Positions 8,359-16,390 of a stretch of DNA of 39,510 nucleotides are shown here, piece after piece. A program made the position numbers and the translations under genes. The notes below the pieces were generated by a model. That model ran no database searches, was not told where the DNA came from, and was given only the letters and a program-made list of their open reading frames with translations. Source of the stretch: Micromonospora sp. C95 (GTDB lineage Bacteria > Actinomycetota > Actinomycetes > Mycobacteriales > Micromonosporaceae); NCBI RefSeq assembly GCF_018070465.1, contig NZ_JAGPXT010000041.1, positions 1 through 39,510 of the forward strand. Reading direction: 5' to 3'. Within the stretch, counting starts at the first letter, position 1. Each line of letters starts with the position of its first letter.

Positions 8359-8437
8359 AGTAGACGCATGAGTTCTCACGCGTACGCGGTCGTACCGGAA
8401 GCTTGGTCGGGCCGGGCGGCCCGCCGAGGTCTCTGGA

Positions 8438-9217
8438 TCAGTGCCCGTCGGCGAGCGACGTGCCGATGTAGTTGGCGGTCAGGGTGACGAAGACGTAGGC
8501 CTGCAACAGCGCGACGAGCACCTCGAAGAAGGCCATCAGGATCGCCATCAGGAACGAGAAGACCGACGTCACCTGGACGAAGATGTTGTCCGAGGCGAGC
8601 ATCACGAAGCCGCCGACGGTGAACACCAGCAGGATCAGGTGCCCGGCGAACATGTTGGCGAAGAGTCGTACCGCAAGCGTGACGGGTCGGTTGATGAAGT
8701 TCTGCAGGAACTCGATCGGGATCAGCAGGACGTGCATCGGCCACGGCACGCCCGGGATGATCAAGCTCTGCTTGAGGTAGCGACCCAGACCCTGCTTGCG
8801 GACACCGATGTAGAGATACATCACGTAGGTGATCGCGGCTAGCACGATCGGGAAGGCGATGTGCGAGTTCGGCGAGATCTGCAACCCGGGGGTGACGCCG
8901 AACAGGTTCGTCACCGCGATGAAGCAGAACAGCACGGTGAAGTAGGGCGCGAACCGGATGCCGTCCTTGCCCATCTGCTCGCGGGCGATGTTGTCCCGGA
9001 CCAGGCCGTAGATCGACTCCGCGTACCACTGGCTCTTGCTCGGCACCAGCTTCGGGTTCCGGTAGCTGGCCATGAAGAAGATGATCAGAAGCCCGACGGC
9101 CAGCCAGATCATCAGCGTGAACTTCGTGACAAACGGGCCGGCGACATCCGGCAGGTAGAAGTCATCGACCTTGGGGGGCCAGGGCAGGCCCTCTGCGGCG
9201 ATAAACTGTCCGCTCAC
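8438..9217 (-). CDS. atpB: ATP synthase Fo a subunit
   Basis: 259 residues from the GTG at 9217 (VSGQFIAAEGLPWPP). A longer frame with an ATG at 9259 would add 14 residues but would start one base from the preceding gene's stop and lacks the good ribosome site. There are five to six membrane helices. The essential Arg of the proton path is Arg184 in AVRLFANMFAGH. NLFGVTPG and the C-terminal FFEVLVALLQAYVFVTLTANY are typical. It forms the proton half-channels facing the c ring. Confidence 0.96.
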   Translation of the reverse strand: MSGQFIAAEGLPWPPKVDDFYLPDVAGPFVTKFTLMIWLAVGLLIIFFMASYRNPKLVPSKSQWYAESIYGLVRDNIAREQMGKDGIRFAPYFTVLFCFIAVTNLFGVTPGLQISPNSHIAFPIVLAAITYVMYLYIGVRKQGLGRYLKQSLIIPGVPWPMHVLLIPIEFLQNFINRPVTLAVRLFANMFAGHLILLVFTVGGFVMLASDNIFVQVTSVFSFLMAILMAFFEVLVALLQAYVFVTLTANYIGTSLADGH

Positions 9218-9225
9218 CGTGTCAT

Positions 9226-9230
9226 CCTCC
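9226..9230 (-). promoter_or_regulatory. Ribosome binding site of atpB
   Basis: GGAGG on the minus strand, eight bases before the GTG at 9217. It favours that GTG over the ATG at 9259 as the atpB start. Confidence 0.75.
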
Positions 9231-9259
9231 GCACTCGACAGACCCGCGCGTGCCGGCAC

Positions 9260-9481
9260 TCAGGCACTGAGCCTCTTCATGATCAGGTAGATCGCTCCGG
9301 CTGCGCCGAGCATCATGCCGACGGCGATTCCGACGCCGGTGGGCAGGCCCAGGAACTCCCCCGCCAACCAGCCGAGGAACCCCCACACCACGATGCCGGC
9401 GAGCAGGTAGCCGAGGACGGCTCCGGCGACACCTTCCGACGAGTGTTCGTCGGGGCTTCTGCGGTGTGGGTTGTCGGCCAT
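9260..9481 (-). CDS. AtpZ/AtpI-like small membrane protein
   Basis: 73 residues with a polar N-terminus and two membrane helices (GAVLGYLLAGIVVWGFLGWL and VGIAVGMMLGAAGAIYLIMK). The Gly-rich pattern GxLLGxWLD-like / GLPTGVGIAVGMMLG is typical of the AtpZ/AtpI family just upstream of atpB. Family members are linked to c-ring assembly or Mg2+/Ca2+ transport; which applies here is not known. It is the first gene of the atp run after a 165-base gap, so the operon promoter probably lies in 9482-9646. Confidence 0.8.
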   Translation of the reverse strand: MADNPHRRSPDEHSSEGVAGAVLGYLLAGIVVWGFLGWLAGEFLGLPTGVGIAVGMMLGAAGAIYLIMKRLSA

Positions 9482-9590
9482 GACGAGGCGAACACTATCA
9501 GCCGGGTGTTTCGCGAGTGTGCGGCACCCCCCACACTGCGAGCAGCGTGCGGGCGACGGATGCGGCGCGTCAAGCCGGGGTTAGCCTACT

Positions 9591-9612
9591 CCTGTCCGGC
9601 CAGCCGGACAGG
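9591..9612 (-). terminator. Hairpin upstream of the atp operon
   Basis: CCTGTCCGGC (9591-9600) pairs with GCCGGACAGG (9603-9612), a ten-pair near-perfect palindrome. It lies 35 bases past the stop of the AtpI-like gene and before the AtpZ-like gene. It probably ends or attenuates the glyA transcript and separates it from the atp operon. Confidence 0.5.
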
Positions 9613-9646
9613 CCGACGAAACGCCGGGGAAACTCCAGCCGTACGG

Positions 9647-10105
9647 TCAGTGATCCGACGATCGGTCCACGCTGGGCAGCGGGGAACGCAACGCCCAGGT
9701 CAGGTGGGCACCGGTCCACACCAGCACGGCCGCGATGATGGCCGCACCCATGTCCGGCAGGCCCGGCCAGCCGGTGGCCGCCACCGCCGCCATCGCCACC
9801 CCCAGGATGACGATCTTCGTGGCGTAGGTGACCAACCCCACCGACATGATCAGTCGCGGGTGGACGGCGTCCGCCCAGGCCACCGAGAGACCCGAGATGA
9901 GGTAGCTCACGATCACCAGGGCGATGCCGGCGGCCACCCCGGCCGCACCGGTCGGGCCACGCAGCACGGCGGCGGCCGGCACCGCGACCACGGCCAGCAC
10001 GGCGCAGGCGAGCAGCGGCAGGCGCAGGTACGGCAGCCGGGCCCGGATGGCGCCGGGTTCACCCGCCCGGGGCGCGGTCGCCGGGGGTACGCCGGGTCCG
10101 CTCAT
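9647..10105 (-). CDS. AtpI-like four-helix membrane protein
   Basis: 152 residues from the ATG at 10105, which overlaps the glyA stop as ATGA. After a Pro-rich N-terminus there are four membrane helices: LACAVLAVVAVPAAAVL, GIALVIVSYLISGLSVAW, LVTYATKIVILGVAMAAVAA and IIAAVLVWTGAHLTWAL. The pattern of a basic helix 3 (ATKIVILG) and a polar helix 4 (WTGAHLTW) resembles ATP synthase protein I, encoded before atpB in many bacteria. The alternative is a generic conserved hypothetical membrane protein of the atp region. Tight coupling to glyA is seen directly. Confidence 0.7.
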   Translation of the reverse strand: MSGPGVPPATAPRAGEPGAIRARLPYLRLPLLACAVLAVVAVPAAAVLRGPTGAAGVAAGIALVIVSYLISGLSVAWADAVHPRLIMSVGLVTYATKIVILGVAMAAVAATGWPGLPDMGAAIIAAVLVWTGAHLTWALRSPLPSVDRSSDH

Positions 10106-11388
10106 CGGGGGTACGCCGGGAACTCGGCAGCCAGTTCGGCCACGTCGGCGGCGATCCGGGCCAGCTCGTCGGCGCCACCCGCAGCGGACGGATCGGTCCG
10201 CACCGCTCGGGCGATCAGCCCGGCGACCTGACGCATCTGCGCCTCCCCCATGCCCTGGGTGGTGACGCCTGGCGTGCCCACCCGGATTCCGGAGGCGACG
10301 AACGGTTTCTGCGGGTCGTACGGGATCGCGTTCTTGTTCAACGTGATGGTCGCGGCGTCGCACCGCGCCTCCGCCTCGGCGCCGGTCACCCCGGTCCCCC
10401 GCAGGTCGATCAGGGCCAGGTGGGTGTCGGTGCCGCCGGAGACCGGGCGCATCCCCTCGGCGGCGAGCCCGTCGGCGAGCGCCCGCGCATTGGTCACCAC
10501 CTGCGCGGCGTACCCGCGGTACGCCGGTTGCGCCGCCTCGTGCAGCGCGACCGCCTTGGCCGCCACCGCGTGCATCAGCGGGCCACCCTGGGTGAACGGG
10601 AAGACCGCCTTGTCGATCCGCTCGGCCAGCGCCTCCCGGCAGAGGATCATGCCGCCGCGCGGGCCGCGCAGCACCTTGTGGGTGGTCGCGCAGATCACGT
10701 CGGCGTACGGCACCGGCGACGGGATCGCCTGCCCGGCGACCAGCCCGATGAAGTGCGCGGCGTCCACCATCAGGTACGCGCCCACCTCGTCGGCGATCTC
10801 CCGGAACCGGGCGAAGTCGATCAGCCGTGGGTACGCCGTCGCCCCGCAGATGATCATTTTTGGTTGGTGGGCGCGGGCGAGGTCGCGTACCTCGTCGTAG
10901 TCGATCAGCTCGGTGTCCCGCCGGACGGTGTAGCCGACGGGGTGGAACCACCGGCCGGAGAAGTTCACCCGGCTGCCGTGCGTCAGGTGCCCGCCGTGCG
11001 GCAGCTCCATCGCCAGCACGGTGTCACCCGGCTGCACCAGCGCGGCGTACGCGGCCAGGTTGGCGCTCGCGCCAGAGTGCGGCTGGAGGTTGGCGTGCTC
11101 GGCGCCGAAAAGGTCCTTAGCCCGGGCGATGCCGAGTTCCTCGGCCCGGTCCACCTGCGCGCAGCCACCGTAGTAGCGGCGACCCGGGTAGCCCTCGGCG
11201 TACTTGTTCGTGAGCGTGGAGCCGAGCGCCGCCAGCACGGCCGGGGAGGTGAGGTTCTCGCTGGCGATCAGTTGCAGCCCGCCGCGCAGCCGGTCCAGCT
11301 CGCCCAGCACCACCTCCGCGATCTCCGGGTCGGCCGTGCTGAGCTGCTCGAAGTCCGGCCCCCAGAAGGTGCCCTCGGCGGTCTCCAC
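10102..11388 (-). CDS. glyA: Serine hydroxymethyltransferase
   Basis: 428 residues from the GTG at 11388 (VETAEGTFWGPDFEQL). The PLP lysine lies in ATTHKVLRGPRGGM, and LQLIASENLTSPAVLAALGS, the Gly-rich YPGRRYYGG and PHSGASANLAAY are hallmark motifs. It interconverts serine and glycine with tetrahydrofolate, supplying one-carbon units. The frame is open 37 codons further upstream, but those residues are not SHMT-like and overlap the divergent SDR gene. A TAGACT hexamer ends eight bases before the GTG, suggesting a leaderless transcript. It is followed by the coupled AtpI-like gene. Confidence 0.93.
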   Translation of the reverse strand: METAEGTFWGPDFEQLSTADPEIAEVVLGELDRLRGGLQLIASENLTSPAVLAALGSTLTNKYAEGYPGRRYYGGCAQVDRAEELGIARAKDLFGAEHANLQPHSGASANLAAYAALVQPGDTVLAMELPHGGHLTHGSRVNFSGRWFHPVGYTVRRDTELIDYDEVRDLARAHQPKMIICGATAYPRLIDFARFREIADEVGAYLMVDAAHFIGLVAGQAIPSPVPYADVICATTHKVLRGPRGGMILCREALAERIDKAVFPFTQGGPLMHAVAAKAVALHEAAQPAYRGYAAQVVTNARALADGLAAEGMRPVSGGTDTHLALIDLRGTGVTGAEAEARCDAATITLNKNAIPYDPQKPFVASGIRVGTPGVTTQGMGEAQMRQVAGLIARAVRTDPSAAGGADELARIAADVAELAAEFPAYPR

Positions 11389-11422
11389 AGCGCCAGAGTC
11401 TATGAGACCGCAGACTGGAGGC
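11389..11422. promoter_or_regulatory. Compact divergent promoter of glyA and the SDR gene
   Basis: Only 34 bases separate the chosen starts. On the minus strand TAGACT (11402-11397) ends eight bases before the glyA GTG. On the plus strand CAGACT (11411-11416) ends six bases before the SDR GTG. Both positions fit -10 boxes of leaderless transcripts. No good -35 box is seen for either, and each would lie inside the other gene or leader. Confidence 0.4.
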
Positions 11423-12901
11423 GTGAGATGCCTGGTGACCGGCGCGACGGGATACATCGGTGGGCGGCTCGCCCCGCGCCTGCTGGCGGAGGGACACACG
11501 GTGCGCTGCCTGGCGCGGCGGGCCGGCCGGCTACGCGACGTGCCCTGGGCCGCGCAGGTCGAGATCGTCGAGGGTGACCTGAGCCGGCCGGAGAGCCTCG
11601 CCGGAGTCTTCGACGACGTCGACGTGGCGTACTACCTGGTGCACTCGCTCGGCCAGGCCGGCTTCGAGGCCGCCGACCGGCAGGCCGCCACGACCTTCGC
11701 GGCGGCGGCCCGCGCCGCGGGCGTACGCCGGATCGTCTACCTGGGCGGGCCCGAGCCGGCGCCCGACGACGTCGCCTCGGCGCACCTGCGCTCCCGCTCG
11801 GAGGTGGGCCGGATCCTGCTCGACAGCGGCGTGCCCACGGTGGTGCTGCGGGCGGCGGTGATCATCGGATCGGGCTCGGCGTCGTTCGAGATGCTGCGCT
11901 ACCTGACCGAGCGGCTGCCGGTGATGGTCACCCCGCGCTGGGTCGCCAACCGGATCCAGCCGATCGCGGTCCGCGACGTGCTGCGCTACCTGGTCGGCTG
12001 CGCGGAGCTGCCGCCGCAGGTCGATCGGGCCTTCGACATCGCCGGCCCGGACGTGCTCACCTTCGGCGACATGATGCAGCGCTACGCCCGGGTCGCCGGG
12101 CTCTCCCGCCGACTCCTGCTGCCGGTACGGCCGCTGACGCCCACGCTGTCGTCGTACTGGGTCGGAATGGTCACCCCGGTGCCGAACGCGCTCGCCCGGC
12201 CACTGGTGGAGAGCCTGGTGCACGAGGCGGTCGCGCACGAACACGACATCGCGGCGTACCTGCCGGACCCGCCGGGCGGACTCACCGGATTCGACCGGGC
12301 CGTCGAGCTGGCGCTGGCCAAGGTACGCGACGCCGAGGTGGAGACCCGCTGGTCGAACGCGGCCGGTGCGGACGCCCCCGCCGAGCCGCTGCCGAGCGAC
12401 CCGCACTGGAGCGGCGGCACCGCCTACACCGACCTGCGGGAGCAGACGGTGGCCGCCCCGCCGGAGGCGTTGTGGCAGGTGATCGAGGGGGTCGGTGGCG
12501 AGAACGGCTGGTACTCGTTCCCGCTCGCCTGGTCCGTGCGCGGCTGGTTGGACCGGCTGGTCGGCGGGGTGGGGCTACGGCGCGGCCGGCGTCACCCGCA
12601 CCAGCTGCGGGTCGGCGAGGCACTCGACTTCTGGCGGGTGGAGGAGATCGTCCCCGGCGAACTGCTGCGGCTGCGCGCCGAGATGCGGCTGCCCGGCCGG
12701 GCCTGGCTGGAGATGCGGGTGCAGACCGACGACGCGGGACAGGTCAGCTACCGGCAGCGGGCGGTCTTCCTGCCCCGGGGTCTGGCCGGGCACGCGTACT
12801 GGGCTGCGGTGACGCCGTTCCACGCGGTGGTCTTCGGCGGGATGGCCCGCAACATCGCCGAGGGCGCCGAGCGGTTGACGGCCGCCACCCCGGCCCGCTG
12901 A
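11423..12901 (+). CDS. SDR-family NAD(P)-binding protein with C-terminal DUF2867 domain
   Basis: 492 residues from the GTG at 11423. The Rossmann motif TGATGYIGG starts at residue 6, as usual for this family when the start is correct; an ATG at 11402 would add seven residues. The first ~320 residues are an atypical short-chain dehydrogenase/NmrA-like domain (DVDVAYYLVHSLG, VYLGGPEPAPDDVASAHLRSR). The rest, from about residue 330, matches DUF2867 (LREQTVAAPPEALWQVIEGV, GENGWYSFPLAWSVRGWLD). The substrate is unknown. It faces away from glyA and converges with the PBP gene, with 21 bases between the stops. Confidence 0.85.
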   Translation: MRCLVTGATGYIGGRLAPRLLAEGHTVRCLARRAGRLRDVPWAAQVEIVEGDLSRPESLAGVFDDVDVAYYLVHSLGQAGFEAADRQAATTFAAAARAAGVRRIVYLGGPEPAPDDVASAHLRSRSEVGRILLDSGVPTVVLRAAVIIGSGSASFEMLRYLTERLPVMVTPRWVANRIQPIAVRDVLRYLVGCAELPPQVDRAFDIAGPDVLTFGDMMQRYARVAGLSRRLLLPVRPLTPTLSSYWVGMVTPVPNALARPLVESLVHEAVAHEHDIAAYLPDPPGGLTGFDRAVELALAKVRDAEVETRWSNAAGADAPAEPLPSDPHWSGGTAYTDLREQTVAAPPEALWQVIEGVGGENGWYSFPLAWSVRGWLDRLVGGVGLRRGRRHPHQLRVGEALDFWRVEEIVPGELLRLRAEMRLPGRAWLEMRVQTDDAGQVSYRQRAVFLPRGLAGHAYWAAVTPFHAVVFGGMARNIAEGAERLTAATPAR

Positions 12902-12922
12902 CCGGGCACCGGTCGACGTCGG

Positions 12923-15037
12923 TCAGTTGCCGGTGCGCTGTCCGGTGACCCGCCAGGCGGTCGTCTCGCTCGGCGGCACGAAGTCGCGGACCGGCTCGTC
13001 GCGCAGGGCGTAGGAGAGGATCTCGCCGACCGCCTCCACCATGGCGGTCTGCACCGCCCGGCCGACGGCGTCGCGCGGCTCGTCGGGGTTGGCCGCCATC
13101 GCCGCCACCGCCAGTTGCGGGGTGAGCGCCACGACCGTCTCCGTGGCGTACCGCTCGGAGCTGCCCGTCTTGCCCACCACCGGCCGGCCGAGCTGACCGC
13201 GCAGCCCGGTCGCCGTGCCGCCGGCGCAGCCCTGGTACATGGACTGGTCGCCGACCGGGCAGCGGGCCGCGTCCGCCGCCGCCCGGGCCACGTCGACGTC
13301 GAGCACCTGCCGGCAGTCCGGTTGCCCGGCGGCCACCCGGCGACCCTCCGCGTCGGTGATCGAGGTGACCGGCGTGGGCGCGCACCAGGTGCCCTCCGCG
13401 CCCAGCGTCGCGTACGCACCGGCCAGGTCGAGCGGGGTGGTGGCGGACACTCCCAGGGTGAACGGGCCCCACTCCCGGGCACCGTGCCGGGCCAGCTGGG
13501 CGTCGTCGTCGGCCCGGAACACGATGCCGAGCCGTTCGGCCATCTCCACCACCCGGTCCGCCCCGACCCGCTCGGTGAGCCAGGCGAAGTACGTGTTGAC
13601 CGAGTCGCCGAAGGCGGTCCACATGTCGTGCCGGCCGCTCACCGAGGCGCTGGCGTTCTGTGGACACCAGTACCCGCCGCAGCTCGCCTCGGTGCCGCTG
13701 ACCCGGAAGTCGGTCACGATCCGCCGAGGCGCGTCGAAGACCGTGTTCAGCGGCAGTCCGGCCTCCAGCGCGGCCAGCATGGCGAAGAGCTTGAACGTGG
13801 AACCGCCCTGGTAGCCGACGATGGTGCCGCCGCCGGCGACGAGTTGGTTGACGGTGTTGGGGTGGTTCTGCTGCCCGCCGGGGTTCGCGGCCACGCTGTA
13901 GGTGCGGTTCACCGACATGGCGAGCACCCGCCCGGTGCCGGGCTGGACCACGGCGGTCGGCATGGCGTGCGGGTGCTCGGCCGGGTAGATCCGCCGCACC
14001 TGTTCGGTGGTGGCCCGCTGCACGCCGGGGTCGAGTGAGGAGACGATGCTGAACCCGCCCCGGCGCAGGGTGCGTTGCCGCTCGTCGACACTGGCGCCGA
14101 ATGCCTTCTGGCTGTTCCACCAGCGGGTGAACCAGTCGCAGAAGAATCCCCAGTCGTTGTGCCCCTCGGGCACCGCGGTGCAGTCGTTCGGTGTCTCGCT
14201 GGGCCGCAGGTTCAACGGCTGGGCCGCGGCGCGGGTCGCCTCCTCCGGCGCGGCCACGCCCGCTTCGACCATCCGGTCCAGCACGTAGCCGCGCCGGGCG
14301 GTCGCGCTGTCGGCGTCCCCGTTGATCGGGTCGTCGCTGTCCGGGGAGCGGACCAGCCCGGCCAGCAGCGCCGCTTGGGCCAACGTGAGCTTCGCCGGTG
14401 AGGTGGAGAAGTACCGCTTGCTGGCGGCGGCGATGCCGTACGCGCCGGCACCGAAGTACGCGATGTTGAGATAGCGGGTCAGGATCTCGTCCTTGGTCAG
14501 CTCCCGCTCCAGCGCCAGCGCGTACCGGATCTCCTGGATCTTGCGGGCGGTGCTCACCTCGGTGGCCGCGGCCCGCTGTGCCTCGCTGAGCCGGGGGTCC
14601 GTGCTCAGCACGTTGCGGACGTACTGCATGGTCAGCGTGGAGGCGCCCTGCCGGGTGGCGCCGTCGCGCCGGTTGGCGGTGAAGGCCCGGACGATGCCCC
14701 GCAGGTCCACGCCGCTGTGCTCGTGGAAGCGGGCGTCCTCGGCGGCGATGATGGCCTGCCGCATCACCGGCGCCACCTCGCCAAGCGGCACGTCCACCCG
14801 GTCCTCCTGGTAGAAGGAGGTGATCAGGGTGGTGCCGTCGTTGGCATACAGGTTGGATCGCTGGGCCGTCGGCGGCGTTCGCAGCGTGTTGGGCAGCTCC
14901 GCGTAGGGCGCGGAGAGCGCCGAGAATCCGATGCCGAACACCAGCGCGGCCGGCAGCGCCGCCACCGCCAGCGCCAGGCCGGCAAGCGTGCCGGCCAGCA
15001 GGACGGTGCACATCTTCGGCAGGAACGCCCGGGTCAT
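12923..15037 (-). CDS. Bifunctional class A penicillin-binding protein
   Basis: 704 residues. N-terminal membrane anchor at about residues 9-35. The glycosyltransferase-51 domain has catalytic Glu100 in AAEDARFHEHSGVD, QGASTLTMQ at 130-138 and KIQEIRYALALE. The transpeptidase domain has S413-TFK, SVN at 479-481 and KTG at 623-625. It polymerises and cross-links peptidoglycan outside the membrane. There is no PASTA domain, and the C-terminus ends soon after the transpeptidase fold. A GGGGAG-like ribosome site lies about five bases before the ATG. The 96-base gap upstream is the probable promoter region. Confidence 0.95.
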   Translation of the reverse strand: MTRAFLPKMCTVLLAGTLAGLALAVAALPAALVFGIGFSALSAPYAELPNTLRTPPTAQRSNLYANDGTTLITSFYQEDRVDVPLGEVAPVMRQAIIAAEDARFHEHSGVDLRGIVRAFTANRRDGATRQGASTLTMQYVRNVLSTDPRLSEAQRAAATEVSTARKIQEIRYALALERELTKDEILTRYLNIAYFGAGAYGIAAASKRYFSTSPAKLTLAQAALLAGLVRSPDSDDPINGDADSATARRGYVLDRMVEAGVAAPEEATRAAAQPLNLRPSETPNDCTAVPEGHNDWGFFCDWFTRWWNSQKAFGASVDERQRTLRRGGFSIVSSLDPGVQRATTEQVRRIYPAEHPHAMPTAVVQPGTGRVLAMSVNRTYSVAANPGGQQNHPNTVNQLVAGGGTIVGYQGGSTFKLFAMLAALEAGLPLNTVFDAPRRIVTDFRVSGTEASCGGYWCPQNASASVSGRHDMWTAFGDSVNTYFAWLTERVGADRVVEMAERLGIVFRADDDAQLARHGAREWGPFTLGVSATTPLDLAGAYATLGAEGTWCAPTPVTSITDAEGRRVAAGQPDCRQVLDVDVARAAADAARCPVGDQSMYQGCAGGTATGLRGQLGRPVVGKTGSSERYATETVVALTPQLAVAAMAANPDEPRDAVGRAVQTAMVEAVGEILSYALRDEPVRDFVPPSETTAWRVTGQRTGN

Positions 15038-15133
15038 CAGCTCTCCCCGCAGGAGCCGTCAGGACTCCCCCAGGATGTCGCTAATCACCCTTTCTGCCGC
15101 GCCTTTCCCCCAAACCCGGATGAAATTCGCCGA

Positions 15134-15745
15134 TCAGGGGAGCAGTAGCGCGGCGAGCGGCTGCACCGTCTCCTCGATCTCGTCGGCGACCCGGGTGAAG
15201 CACTGGTCACCGCGCCCCCAGGGGTCGTCGAGGTCGTCGGTGGGCAACGCGGTGGCGCCCTGGCGGGCCTCGTGTGCCGCCTCGACCAACGCCACGCCAC
15301 GGGCGTGGACCGCGTCGGCGGTGGCCTCGGCCGCCGGCAGCCCGGCCGGATCGAGGGCGGCCAGCAGCCGGCCGAACTCGCCGAGCACGAACGTGCGGGC
15401 GGCGGCGTCGGGCCGCAACGCGGTCACGTAATCCTGCTGATCCGCGGTGGCGGTCAGCACCAGGTCGGCGGCGTCGATGTGGTCGGAGCGCAGTTTGCGG
15501 GCGGCGAACCCGGCGGTGTTGCCGCCCCGGTTGGTGACCTGACGGGCGGCCGGCGGATTCATCTCCTCACCGGCATGCCAACCGCCGGTGCCCGCGCTGT
15601 GGCTGTGCAGCAGTTCCTCGGCTTGGGCCGGATCGACCTCGCGCCGGGCCAGCCGATCGGCCAGGGCCAGCGTGAGCAGCCGCTCGGCCATCGGAGAGCG
15701 GCAGATGTTGCCCATGCAGACGTGCAGGACGGTGAAGGGAGGCAC
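15134..15745 (-). CDS. Low-molecular-weight protein-tyrosine phosphatase
   Basis: 203 residues from the GTG at 15745, directly after the tsaC stop. The active-site loop CMGNICRS holds Cys10 and Arg16 (CX5R), and a DDP triad near residues 173-175 provides the general acid. The protein is about 45 residues longer than E. coli Wzb or mycobacterial PtpA because of an Ala-rich insert before the DDP region. Such phosphatases act on tyrosine kinases or cell-envelope regulators; the target here is unknown. It lies in the conserved prmC-tsaC-phosphatase run and is probably co-translated with tsaC. Confidence 0.9.
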   Translation of the reverse strand: MPPFTVLHVCMGNICRSPMAERLLTLALADRLARREVDPAQAEELLHSHSAGTGGWHAGEEMNPPAARQVTNRGGNTAGFAARKLRSDHIDAADLVLTATADQQDYVTALRPDAAARTFVLGEFGRLLAALDPAGLPAAEATADAVHARGVALVEAAHEARQGATALPTDDLDDPWGRGDQCFTRVADEIEETVQPLAALLLP

Positions 15746-16390
15746 CTACGCCACCTGACTCTCACGCAGTTCCGGTACCACCTCACGGAGCCGGGCCAGG
15801 TCGATCGCGCCCTCCCGGACGAGTACCGGCTCGTCGCCGGTCAGGTCCACGATCGTGCTGGGCACCGGATCCACCGCCGGCCCCGCCTCCAGGTACGCCC
15901 GCACGGAGTAGGCGAGTTGGTCACGTGCCTGGTCGGCGGTGAGCGCGGCCGGCTGGCCGAGCTTGTTGGCCGATGCGACCGCCATCGGCCCGGTCTCGCG
16001 CAGCACCTCCAGCGCCACCGGGTGCAGCGGCATCCGCACCGCCACGGTGCCGCTGTCGTCGCCGAGATCCCACCGCAGACTCGCCGAGTGCTTCACCACG
16101 ATGGTCAGCGCCCCCGGCCAGAACGCCTCGACCAGGTCCCGCGCCGCGGTCGGCAGGGTGTAGGCCAGGCCGTCGAGGGTGTGCCGGGAACCGATCAGCA
16201 CCGGCGGCGAGGCGTGCGGGACACCCTTGGCGTCCAGCAGCGCCTTGACCGCGTACGGGGTGAACGCGTCGGCACCGATCCCGTAGACCGTGTCGGTCGG
16301 CAGGACGACAAGTTCGCCGTTGCGGACCGCCTCGATGGCCGCAGCGATGCCGCGGTCCCGGTCGGCGACCGACCGGCAGTCGTAGAGCAT
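15746..16390 (-). CDS. tsaC: L-threonylcarbamoyladenylate synthase (TsaC/Sua5/YrdC)
   Basis: 214 residues from the ATG at 16390, which overlaps the prmC stop as TGATG; a start seven codons earlier would overlap more deeply. PTDTVYGIGADAF at residues 31-43, the AKGVP loop, FWPGALTIVV and ASANKLGQPAA are the YrdC-fold motifs. It makes threonylcarbamoyl-AMP for the t6A37 modification of ANN-decoding tRNAs. There is no Sua5 C-terminal domain beyond about residue 205, so this is the short type. Confidence 0.93.
   Translation of the reverse strand: MLYDCRSVADRDRGIAAAIEAVRNGELVVLPTDTVYGIGADAFTPYAVKALLDAKGVPHASPPVLIGSRHTLDGLAYTLPTAARDLVEAFWPGALTIVVKHSASLRWDLGDDSGTVAVRMPLHPVALEVLRETGPMAVASANKLGQPAALTADQARDQLAYSVRAYLEAGPAVDPVPSTIVDLTGDEPVLVREGAIDLARLREVVPELRESQVA

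Noticed and set aside
9647..10951. 434-codon frame covering the AtpI-like gene and part of glyA
   Set aside because: The upstream part is glyA read out of frame; only the part from 10105 is a real gene.
12744..15011. 755-codon minus-strand frame overlapping the PBP
   Set aside because: It is in a different frame from the PBP, Arg/Gly-rich and without motifs, while the PBP frame has all catalytic motifs.
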